A program made the position numbers and the translations under genes. Of a DNA stretch of 64,000 nucleotides, positions 46,435 to 54,161 are shown one piece after another. Each line of letters starts with the position of its first letter. Within the stretch, counting starts at the first letter, position 1. The notes beneath the pieces are model-generated. The model was given only the letters and a program-made list of their open reading frames with translations, did not search any database and was not told the origin of the DNA. Source of the DNA: a candidate division Zixibacteria bacterium HGW-Zixibacteria-1 (lineage in GTDB: Bacteria; Zixibacteria; MSB-5A5; GN15; PGXB01); NCBI GenBank assembly GCA_002838945.1, contig PGXB01000001.1, positions 62,001-126,000 on the forward strand. The letters run 5' to 3'.

Positions 46435-48116
46435 AGGTGTCGACAAGTCTGTTTGGAAATCAGGAGACCGAACTTACCGAACGTCTGGCGATGAACAAGC
46501 AGTTCATGGCCATGGACGCTTTGTCCAAACTGGCCAAGCAATATTCGAATAAGCCGGATTTCAGGAGCCTGATCGAAACCCTGATCCTGACCTTATCGGG
46601 TCAGTTTTCGGTTGCCAATGCTTTTGCGATACTGTTTCCACCGGGGCATTCATTCCGCGATCCCTATTTCTATGCCACCGGGAAATTCAAGAAAAACCAT
46701 CTGCTGGTTACGCTGGAACTTTCAGACGATCATAATAATTATTTTATCAATAAGACATCTCCGCAACATGTAACCGATATTTCCGGCAGCGGAAGCGCCG
46801 CCAACTTCGGTTTTATTCTATCCGAATGCGGCGTCAAGCTTATCATTCCCCTGGTTCACGATAACAGGCTGATTGGAATTCTCGGGCTTGGCGAAAAAGT
46901 CAATAAGAAGGAATATAATGATGATGAGGTGGAACTTCTGACGATTCTTATCAACACCATTATTCCTTTCATTGCCAACTCATTTCTCTTTATGGAAATA
47001 ACCAACCTCAATATCTGGTATCTTGATATCCTCAACAGTGTCAAGCAGGGCGTCTTTGTCTTCAACAGTCATCATCTCCTCAAGAAGGTCAATCAGGCCG
47101 GGTTCAATATCCTGAGGACATTCAGACCCAACCTTCAGCATGTCGACTCTCTTTACAAAATTCCGATCGAGCTGGTCTTTCCGGATTCGGCTTTCCGGGG
47201 CTGGATTCAGAAACTCAATGAAATCGGCACCTCGGAACACGGCTGGCTGCTGAAAAATATGAAAGTCAAGGCCGGCGAAATCGAGCGTATTTACAATGTC
47301 CGGGCCGGCACCATTATCAGCAAGGCCTACCGCGATTCGGACCTGATCATAACGCTTGATGATATCACCAATCAGAAAGAGAGCGAACAAAGGCTGTTCG
47401 ATCTTGAGAAATTTGCCGAAAAAGGCGTCATGGCGTCATCAATCTCCCACGAAATGAACAACTTCCTGGCGCTTATACTGGGCGGAGTCGAGTTGGCCCA
47501 ATTGTCGCTGAGCAAGGACAACACCGAAAAAGCCGTATCCACACTCGAAAAACTGAAAACCAATGTCAGCAAGATGGAAAGATTTACAGCCGGGCTCATG
47601 GATTATACCCGCCTCAATACCACCAAACAGACCACCAATTTGAATACGATCATTGTCGATGTTCTCGCCTTTATTTCGGGACAGAAAAAATTCAAAGGGA
47701 CCAACATTATCACCGAGCTTGACTCAAGTCTCCTCGATTTTGAACTGGACAGCGACCAGATTGCGCAGTTGCTGTTGAATTTCCTCAATAACGCGGCCGA
47801 TGCCATCAATGAGGCCAACCGCGAAACAGGCCAGATCGTGGTGAAAACTGATCGAGAAAAAAATCATGTCACGCTGTCGATTTCTGATAATGGTACTGGT
47901 ATTCCTGATGATATCAAAGGGCGGTTGTTCAAGGCACATCTGACGACAAAACCCAAAGGTCATGGCTATGGCCTGGTTACCTGTGCCAAGATATTGCATA
48001 ATCATCAGGCTGAAATCGAAATCGATTCCGAAGTCGGCCGCGGGACGACCTTTACACTTCGCTTTCTGATAGAGAGTCCCGTCGATCAAAACAGCGAAGA
48101 TTGCAAAATGCAATAA
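46431..48116 (+). CDS. Cytoplasmic GAF-domain sensor histidine kinase
   Basis: 561 residues from GTG 46431, which overlaps the STAS stop (GTGA) and has AGGA at good spacing; the frame is open upstream to 46407. No membrane span is evident. Residues ~20-190 are a GAF-like sensor, ~195-320 a PAS-like segment (LDILNSVKQGVFVFNSHH). The kinase core has MASSISHEMNNFLALILGG with the acceptor histidine, LLLNFLNNAADAINEA, DNGTGIPDD and GHGYGLVTCAKIL. Last gene of the surface-protein operon. No response regulator is adjacent. Confidence 0.88.
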   Translation: MKVSTSLFGNQETELTERLAMNKQFMAMDALSKLAKQYSNKPDFRSLIETLILTLSGQFSVANAFAILFPPGHSFRDPYFYATGKFKKNHLLVTLELSDDHNNYFINKTSPQHVTDISGSGSAANFGFILSECGVKLIIPLVHDNRLIGILGLGEKVNKKEYNDDEVELLTILINTIIPFIANSFLFMEITNLNIWYLDILNSVKQGVFVFNSHHLLKKVNQAGFNILRTFRPNLQHVDSLYKIPIELVFPDSAFRGWIQKLNEIGTSEHGWLLKNMKVKAGEIERIYNVRAGTIISKAYRDSDLIITLDDITNQKESEQRLFDLEKFAEKGVMASSISHEMNNFLALILGGVELAQLSLSKDNTEKAVSTLEKLKTNVSKMERFTAGLMDYTRLNTTKQTTNLNTIIVDVLAFISGQKKFKGTNIITELDSSLLDFELDSDQIAQLLLNFLNNAADAINEANRETGQIVVKTDREKNHVTLSISDNGTGIPDDIKGRLFKAHLTTKPKGHGYGLVTCAKILHNHQAEIEIDSEVGRGTTFTLRFLIESPVDQNSEDCKMQ

Positions 48117-48152
48117 TCCAGCCCAAAAAGTTTCGAAATATTTAAAAGTTAC

Positions 48153-48182
48153 TTGCCTAATTCTTAAATAATTTATTATACT
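48153..48182 (+). promoter_or_regulatory. Candidate promoter of the uracil-DNA glycosylase gene
   Basis: TTGCCT (48153-48158), 18 bp, TATACT (48177-48182), in a short AT-rich gap. Confidence 0.45.
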
Positions 48183-48275
48183 TCAGTAAGATAGAAGGAT
48201 TTCTAAATTTAATCGTTAAGACATCATCAGGCGGACTTGAATACCAAAGACTATCGCTTGGGAATCGAGGGGGCG

Positions 48276-49037
48276 ATGGGGCTTGAGGAAAATTACCAGG
48301 ACTACAGCGTCTGTACGCTTTGTTCTCTGCATACGACCCGGATAAGTACGCCCGCCGGTGAGGGTGACCAGAAAAGCAAAATTATGGTTGTCGCCCAGGC
48401 CCCGGGAGAAAAGGAAAATCTGACCGGAAGGATGTTTGTCGGCCCGGCCGGGGAGATTCTGAACAGCCTTTTTGAAGTCAACGGGATAAAGCGCGCCGAT
48501 CTCTATATGACAAATCTGATTAAGTGTCATTTGCCCGGATCGAAGCACCCCAGCCATGAACATATCGACAACTGCAGCAGGTATCTCGACAGGGAAATCG
48601 ATCTTATCAAGCCGGAGGCCATCGCCACCCTGGGTTATTATGCCACCAAATATATTTATGAAAAATACAGCACCGACCTGCTGGGCAAAGCCGACATTTT
48701 CAATCTGGTCGGCAAAATATATTGGATTTCCGGCAAGAAAATCCTGGCCCTTCAGCACCCTTCGGCTCTCTTATATAAGGATTCGATCAGGGGAGATATG
48801 GTCAGGGATTATCATAAGCTTAAAGTACTCCTTGAAGACTGCAAGTACTGCCCTGTCTGTCCAATCGGTAAATTCCGCGACCGGGGCCTCATCAGTGAAG
48901 AATGGGCCGAATTGTACTGTCATGGCGACTGGGAAAATTGCCACCGCTACAAAATGGAAGAAAAGGGAATCGACGTTCCCGACCATGTGCTTCCTGATGG
49001 ACGCTATGACTCGCAAATAAAAAATTTCCTGAAATAA
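48276..49037 (+). CDS. Family 4 uracil-DNA glycosylase with C-terminal cysteine-rich extension
   Basis: Excises uracil from DNA. ATG 48276 has GAGGGG just upstream; a TTG at 48237 would add 13 residues. Motif 1 is AQAPGEKENLTGRMFVGPAG. The four cluster cysteines are CTLC, the one in TNLIKCHLPG and the one in DNCSRYL. Motif 3 is LQHPSALLY. After ~195 residues a second cysteine-rich segment appears (CKYCPVC, then YCHGDWENCHRYKMEEKG), absent from standard family members of ~200 residues. Confidence 0.9.
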   Translation: MGLEENYQDYSVCTLCSLHTTRISTPAGEGDQKSKIMVVAQAPGEKENLTGRMFVGPAGEILNSLFEVNGIKRADLYMTNLIKCHLPGSKHPSHEHIDNCSRYLDREIDLIKPEAIATLGYYATKYIYEKYSTDLLGKADIFNLVGKIYWISGKKILALQHPSALLYKDSIRGDMVRDYHKLKVLLEDCKYCPVCPIGKFRDRGLISEEWAELYCHGDWENCHRYKMEEKGIDVPDHVLPDGRYDSQIKNFLK

Positions 49038-49256
49038 CCGGAACCCATCCCAAGATCATCCCGACCGTTATTTGATTTCCATGCGGTATAACGGATAAAT
49101 TCAGTATTTTTCGCATATATCAAAAACAGGCAATTGACGGTATAATAACGGCCGAACGGCCGGCAAGAATTACTATGACTGACGACAAAAAACCGGCTCA
49201 ACGGAGAAGCGAGGTCACCGGCCGGCCTTCCCAAACTTCTCCAAGGTTCCAATGTC

Positions 49257-49305
49257 CTGTCAGGTCCTATTTCCCCGACATAGGCGGGGGGTTGTGACCT
49301 GACAG
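49257..49305. repeat. Palindromic repeat, copy A
   Basis: CTGTCAGGTC at 49257-49266 and its exact reverse complement GACCTGACAG at 49296-49305, separated by 29 nt. The same arms recur in copy B with a different loop. Confidence 0.8.
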
Positions 49306-49347
49306 ACAACGCCCCGCCCCGAATAAATCTTAATGTTCTTTAATGTT

Positions 49348-49415
49348 CTGTCAGGTCATGTCGAAGACCCTGAGCTTCGAAGGGACCGAGATTTATCGAG
49401 GTTGTGACCTGACAG
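49348..49415. repeat. Palindromic repeat, copy B
   Basis: CTGTCAGGTC at 49348-49357 and GACCTGACAG at 49406-49415. The longer 48-nt loop contains its own stem TCGAAG...CTTCGA. The right arm of both copies is preceded by GTT-GT. Confidence 0.8.
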
Positions 49416-49789
49416 CCCCGCCCGCGTTTTATTCTGCAAATCCGTATCACCCCCCAAATCACCTACAAAGTACTATCGTTTTTGCGCTGTTTTTTTCAAA
49501 AATTTACTTGTACTATATTTTCTTTCATTCCATTACACGGAATTGGGTTTGTTTTTGCGTTTTTAAAAAAATGAAATGTCCCTTCCCCGGCGAAGATTTT
49601 TTTAGGTAGGGCAGGATCCGATATTCCGTCTTTGGCGGAATGAGTGATCCTGCCTATTCTCATGAAAAAAACCACAATTTTTGACGCACGCATAGCCATA
49701 GTTATGTAATGTTCCCTCTATAATACCCCCCGACGACCCATTTACCATCAAAGTGGTGGTGATTTTGTAAAGTATGAAAGCATGGGTAG

Positions 49790-49828
49790 GTCAAATCTCT
49801 CCGAGATTTGACAACAAGCCTCGGAGAG
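49790..49828. repeat. Compact hairpin with alternative pairing
   Basis: GTCAAATCTC (49790-49799), loop TCC, GAGATTTGAC (49803-49812) is a perfect 10-bp stem. A downstream CTCGGAGAG (49820-49828) is complementary to CTCTCCGAG (49797-49805) inside it, so two exclusive structures are possible. It lies just after the 3' end of the gene at 49854. Confidence 0.65.
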
Positions 49829-49853
49829 GTTTGGCCTTATCAGACTAGCCAGA

Positions 49854-52319
49854 CTAGCGGCTAAATTCTATCCGCTTTGAGTTCTGTGAAAAGTTACCTG
49901 CTCCAGATATATCTGTACCGGGATGCGACACGTGGACAGCTTTGCCGTTATCTATACTTTGAACAACTTCCTTATAACCATTTATGTTTGTTTCAGACTC
50001 CCAGCCTCCTCCTGGCATCAAGGCACTTACAGTCAGATTATCATTCCCTCCTAAAGAATAGCGATATCTCATAGAACCGTCGGCTGCTTTTTCAAGAATC
50101 CAAGAATCTACGGGAATCTCATTCAGTCGTGCCCCGCCTTTGCCAACACAGCTCCTGATCCAATTACCTGCACGGGATATCTTACCAACCATTCGTATCT
50201 GGCTCTTCAGCGAAACAATCTCTTTAATTTTAGGAGCACTACTGGATCGGGAAATTCGTTTAAACTCGCTCGGTCGCAGGTTTATTCCGCCTCCAACTGA
50301 GGTTATACAATTCGATACTAAACCCATTTTGTTGAGTTTATCTATCACACCATTGTACTTGTTGATATATGACTCTTGCTCAATCAGCAATCGGTTATAC
50401 TCGTCTACCAGCCCGTTGTGTCGACTGATTTCGGCCGAGTTATATCTATCGAGTGTTACTTCGCTTTTGCGTATCTGCTCATTTAGAGATTCGAGCCGCC
50501 GTTCTAAGGAGGCGCTGGTTTTCTTATATTGCTCTGCCTGAGACTTCAAATTACGATATTCTCTTGGCGCAAGTTTGTCTGTGTCAAGTTGATCATAGTA
50601 TGCTGAAGCTATTTCAAGAAATTGCTTGTCGCTAGTTGTTGGTTTGCACTTGTCTAAAAGGTCTGATATATAGTACACCTTAGAATTGTCACGAACGCTA
50701 CTAGCCTCTGTACATGAGAAACTCGGGAATGCGGCGGTCGTTACAGCCAACATCTTTTTTGTCTTTTTTGGAGTTGTGAAAGCTGGAATCAGTACCGTTA
50801 GTAATTCATCCAGTTCAACTCTTGCACCCATATCCATTCCCTTTAGCCAGTTAATGAGGGACATAATTCTGCCAACTGTACTTAACTCCCTAAATGTCTC
50901 AAACGCCCTTTCATATTGACCAAAATTGCGATTCAAATGACTTATGGTGCTTCGGACAGCACCACTGACGCTTAACGGCATATCCATACGTTCAACGTCT
51001 GCAAGGAATTGATGTGTAAGGACAGCGCCAATAGACCCGTCTGTTACAGTCCCAATAGAATCAGGATAAAACCAGTAACGTATCTGTGTGTGACCTGTCC
51101 CGGAGTTCTCCAGAAGGGACCGCTCGTCTTCGGTCAGAAAATCGGGAACACTACGAGTGATCCTTTCCTTTATGATCTTGTGAGTATTAGGATCAATACC
51201 CGTACTCAGCGCCTTAAAGAGTTTATCGGCTTCTAGCACAACGTATCCAGCATGTGTATTCTCTAAGTGCCCACCAAAATTCACCTTCGCGAATCTATTA
51301 TCCTCATGTCCGTCCAGGCTAATGTAGGGTGAATTGTAGCCATAGTGAAATACGGACCTGTATACCACTGCTAAATCCGAGAGAGATAACGGGAAACCAG
51401 CAAGTGTCTGGTTATTGTCTTGTCTGCCATAAAAGTAAAGATCATTGTTGGTATCTACTTCGACAGCTTCCAGAATCACGCCTACATTTAAGAATTCCTC
51501 GATAGCCGAGAGGTCAAGAGACCGATGCCTTGGTTCGAGGTCCAACTCTTCGACAGCGTAGGATATAGGAATCGTATTCAATCTTATTTCTGTAGCTGCG
51601 TAATCATTAGTAAAGACAAATACTTGAACGGTGTCAATCTTTGTCGCTGCGCTATTGATAACATCTCTCATCGCATGTCTAATTACCGACTGATTGTTCT
51701 CAAAGCTCTGTTTTGCATTCGTCCCTTTAACAAAAACCCTGATCTTTGTAGGGTTATAGTATAATTGGTAATGACCTTCTCTGAATAATGCAACCCAAGC
51801 AGGCTGAGCAACGCCAACTGGGTAGTGGCTTACAATATTTACAAATGGAAGAGTGTCTGGCCCATTGATTGACAGCAGAACGTCGTGGCAAAGGATGGAG
51901 AAGGGTTCAAGGTATGGCTGGATCAATCCCTTGAACTCATCATCATAATTGGGAACCTGCGAAATAACGGACCCTACGGTCTCACCGCTGTGTGTAAGCA
52001 GCGATTTATCTACAAGTCCGCCATACGAGATTGTTATCCAGTTACTCGAAAGTGACCCAGATGATGTTTGTCTAGTTGCAATCGAACGAGGTGACTGGTC
52101 ACTCTGGTTGAGCAAGGCAAATATAACAATGACCGCGACAATAGCAGCACCCCAAATCAGTTTGCTGCGAGTAAATTGAGATTTCCTTGGGACATTGTGG
52201 AAAAAGACTGAGTTGCAGTATGGGCAAGTGATCTTAATCATTTGCTTTGTTCGAGGTATTCTCAGTGTCACATCACATTGAGGACAGAAGATATCTTCTT
52301 CATGATCGATCTTGTCCAC
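49854..52319 (-). CDS. Unknown membrane-anchored protein: zinc ribbon, one span, large domain, coiled coil
   Basis: 821 residues. GTG 52319 has AGGAG seven bases upstream, overlapping the stop of the preceding gene. A zinc ribbon uses C12/C15 and C32/C35 (FCPQC and TCPYC). A membrane span covers ~54-70. About 500 residues of unrecognised mixed fold follow, then a coiled coil at ~595-690 (YKKTSASLERRLESLNEQ). The topology implies a cytoplasmic ribbon and a large extracytoplasmic part. Base composition and codon use are more AT-rich than neighbouring genes, suggesting recent acquisition. No family is recognised. Confidence 0.75.
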   Translation of the reverse strand: MDKIDHEEDIFCPQCDVTLRIPRTKQMIKITCPYCNSVFFHNVPRKSQFTRSKLIWGAAIVAVIVIFALLNQSDQSPRSIATRQTSSGSLSSNWITISYGGLVDKSLLTHSGETVGSVISQVPNYDDEFKGLIQPYLEPFSILCHDVLLSINGPDTLPFVNIVSHYPVGVAQPAWVALFREGHYQLYYNPTKIRVFVKGTNAKQSFENNQSVIRHAMRDVINSAATKIDTVQVFVFTNDYAATEIRLNTIPISYAVEELDLEPRHRSLDLSAIEEFLNVGVILEAVEVDTNNDLYFYGRQDNNQTLAGFPLSLSDLAVVYRSVFHYGYNSPYISLDGHEDNRFAKVNFGGHLENTHAGYVVLEADKLFKALSTGIDPNTHKIIKERITRSVPDFLTEDERSLLENSGTGHTQIRYWFYPDSIGTVTDGSIGAVLTHQFLADVERMDMPLSVSGAVRSTISHLNRNFGQYERAFETFRELSTVGRIMSLINWLKGMDMGARVELDELLTVLIPAFTTPKKTKKMLAVTTAAFPSFSCTEASSVRDNSKVYYISDLLDKCKPTTSDKQFLEIASAYYDQLDTDKLAPREYRNLKSQAEQYKKTSASLERRLESLNEQIRKSEVTLDRYNSAEISRHNGLVDEYNRLLIEQESYINKYNGVIDKLNKMGLVSNCITSVGGGINLRPSEFKRISRSSSAPKIKEIVSLKSQIRMVGKISRAGNWIRSCVGKGGARLNEIPVDSWILEKAADGSMRYRYSLGGNDNLTVSALMPGGGWESETNINGYKEVVQSIDNGKAVHVSHPGTDISGAGNFSQNSKRIEFSR

Positions 52320-52322
52320 CAG

Positions 52323-53060
52323 TTACTCCTTCTCAAGTTCCACCTTCTTCTTGCTTGATCTCCAACCTTCTTTTTCACTGAGACTATCAGGCAACTCTTT
52401 TGTGCGTTGAATTACCTTCAATTTTGAGTGTCCAGGGTCGAACTTTATCTGCTTAATAGATGGCAAAAGCACGATACCAAAGACCGTGGGTTGCTCTTTG
52501 ACCTCTATAATCCGATCAGGCGTAATTTCTTGTATGCCATATTCATTTACCGTGTATACATTGTATTGGTTGCCCTGCTTACGAATAATTTCAGATGGCG
52601 AAATATTCTTGATACCATACTGATTTACATTATAAATGTTAATCTCATCCGAGTACGTAGATCTTTCGATTATGGCCGACGGGGCGATGTTTTTGAACCC
52701 CAATTCGTTTACATCATATATGCGTACAATGCCGTCTAAATCACTTTTCTCTGCTTCTAGGGATGAAATAAAATCTTTGATACCATAGTCGCTCACGCGG
52801 TAGATTTTCCAAGAACCTAAGTACTCATTATTCTCAATTATGGCATCTGGGGTGATATTCCTAAGACCATACTTGCTTACGGAATAGACGTTGTAATCAC
52901 CCGTAGCGCTATTTTCATCGATAATAATGCTGGGCGTAACGTCCTTTATTCCATATTTGTTCGTTTCATAAATTTCAAGGTCTTGGGTATAAGAGACAAT
53001 CCATCCAAAAATAATTAATAATAGAAATATCATAATTGACATTGTCTTTAGAGATTTCAT
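52323..53060 (-). CDS. Unknown exported or anchored protein with six YGIK-type repeats
   Basis: 245 residues from ATG 53060; the frame extends to 53111, but the hydrophobic leader (SIMIFLLLIIFGWIVSY) follows this start directly. Residues ~29-195 contain six repeats of ~28 residues with the consensus (I/V)YxVxxYGIKxIxPxxIIE and variable linkers. The charged tail ends EKEGWRSSKKKVELEKE. It is co-transcribed with the zinc-ribbon protein four nucleotides downstream. No known family was recognised; the repeats could form a small solenoid or beta structure. Confidence 0.72.
   Translation of the reverse strand: MKSLKTMSIMIFLLLIIFGWIVSYTQDLEIYETNKYGIKDVTPSIIIDENSATGDYNVYSVSKYGLRNITPDAIIENNEYLGSWKIYRVSDYGIKDFISSLEAEKSDLDGIVRIYDVNELGFKNIAPSAIIERSTYSDEINIYNVNQYGIKNISPSEIIRKQGNQYNVYTVNEYGIQEITPDRIIEVKEQPTVFGIVLLPSIKQIKFDPGHSKLKVIQRTKELPDSLSEKEGWRSSKKKVELEKE
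52490..52975 (-). repeat. Six tandem YGIK-xI-P-xIIE protein repeats
   Basis: Unit openings read IYETNKYGIKDVTP, VYSVSKYGLRNITP, IYRVSDYGIKDFIS, IYDVNELGFKNIAP, IYNVNQYGIKNISP and VYTVNEYGIQEITP. Linkers vary by a few residues, and the DNA copies are diverged, so the array is not a recent expansion. Confidence 0.8.
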
Positions 53061-53633
53061 TGTGAACCTGTCACATCTTTCGTAATTCATATCAATACGG
53101 GTAATTGTCATTGTATCGGGAATCCCACCTCTCGAAATTTATGCAGAAGAGACCAAGAATTCTGTAGAGGAAGGATTACCCTTCTCAAGCTACAAATATA
53201 ATTACTTAAACATAGCCGCTTTTCGCCAGTAAGACAAGCGAATTTTAATACCTTTTCCCATTTAATGACAGCCCTAAATATCAAACCAGCCTAAGTAGTT
53301 CAAATTCCGAATGAGTCCTCAGTCGAATGAGAAAAACGATAATATTTTTTTTCGACAAATGTCGGGTTTCTCGCTTATTCGCCGGGGCTCATGCGCTCGG
53401 AACACCGACCTACCATCAAAACATTATTTATCATTTGTGGACTTTTGCCGAGATGTCGGACAGCGGTGTCAGGGAGATGTCGAAACCTCCCTCGCTTCCT
53501 TCGCAATACTCAGGAACATCGCTCGGGATCTTCGACAGGGCTCCTGACCATTCTGGCTGTCATTCAAAGATGTGGTCATCCACTTAGGCAAGATAAACCA
53601 TTTTGAGAATATGGCAAGGGGAAAATTAGGGAA

Positions 53634-53724
53634 GTGTCGGGTGCAGAGACCCGACACCACAAAAGGAAATGGCAAGGGGAAAGTTGGTTTTGGCGGCAGG
53701 TCACATCCCCGATCAGAATCGGGG
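53634..53724. repeat. Two intergenic hairpins
   Basis: GTGTCGGGT-GCAGAG-ACCCGACAC (53634-53657; 9-bp stem) and CCCCGAT-CAGA-ATCGGGG (53707-53724; 7-bp stem). No T tract follows either, so they look like dispersed palindromic repeats and not terminators. Confidence 0.65.
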
Positions 53725-53957
53725 ACAAGACCCGCCGCAACATAAGCAAGGATCCGCCCCAAACAAGTTTGGCGCGGCCACCCAGTCGCCCGCAAGGGAA
53801 AATCAGGTCGGCGGGAATGGGGTATACTGGCGGACGAGCGGGAAAATACATATAAATCATAAAGATTATTATTAAACAATTTTCTCCTATTTTTTAACAC
53901 TTTGGGGCGAAAAGGGTTAATTGTAAACCAAATAGTTCTTTTTTTTATAAAATGGGC

Positions 53958-53986
53958 TTGACAATAATTGACCTTTAGCATATCCT
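53958..53986 (+). promoter_or_regulatory. Candidate promoter of gdhA
   Basis: TTGACA (53958-53963), 17 bp, TATCCT (53981-53986). The transcript would begin near 53993 and carry a ~170-nt leader. Confidence 0.6.
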
Positions 53987-54026
53987 GCTTGTGAAAAAAG
54001 TAACGAAGTGGCAGGTTGAAGGAAAA

Positions 54027-54143
54027 ATGATAAAGAATGTCCGAATTGCCGATGAGGACGCAGACAGAAACGATTTACCGCCGGATGGCACCGCCGCTTC
54101 AAATTGCGAACAGCTAGATCAATACTATCAATCGAAGCTATAA
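54027..54143 (+). CDS. Possible 38-codon small ORF in the gdhA leader
   Basis: ATG 54027 follows AAGGA at short spacing. The frame is open further up to a GTG at 53991. It encodes an acidic peptide starting MIKNVRIADEDADRND, ending QYYQSKL, and stops 18 nt before the gdhA start. It could be a real small protein or a coupling leader. A small hairpin GAAGC-TATAA-GCTTC covers its stop. No homology can be claimed. Confidence 0.3.
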   Translation: MIKNVRIADEDADRNDLPPDGTAASNCEQLDQYYQSKL

Positions 54144-54161
54144 GCTTCGGAGGGTTTTTAA

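Larger units (their letters stand above)
49038..49853. other. 816-bp intergenic accessory region rich in palindromes
   Basis: No gene is supported. It contains two copies of a CTGTCAGGTC...GACCTGACAG inverted repeat (49257-49305 and 49348-49415) and a compact perfect hairpin (49790-49812). It forms the left edge of the atypical two-gene patch. Confidence 0.6.
53061..54161. other. ~1.1-kb intergenic accessory region upstream of the glutamate dehydrogenase gene
   Basis: No large gene is supported; frames here are short and overlap each other. It contains hairpins at 53634-53657 and 53707-53724, a short direct repeat (ATGGCAAGGGGAAA at 53611-53624 and 53669-53682), the candidate promoter at 53958-53986 and a possible 38-codon frame at 54027-54143. 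It forms the right edge of the atypical two-gene patch. Confidence 0.55.

Noticed and set aside
53061-53075. TGTGA-N5-TCACA palindrome just upstream of the YGIK repeat gene
   Set aside because: The spacer is five, not six, and it abuts the start codon, so it was not counted with the three exact operators.
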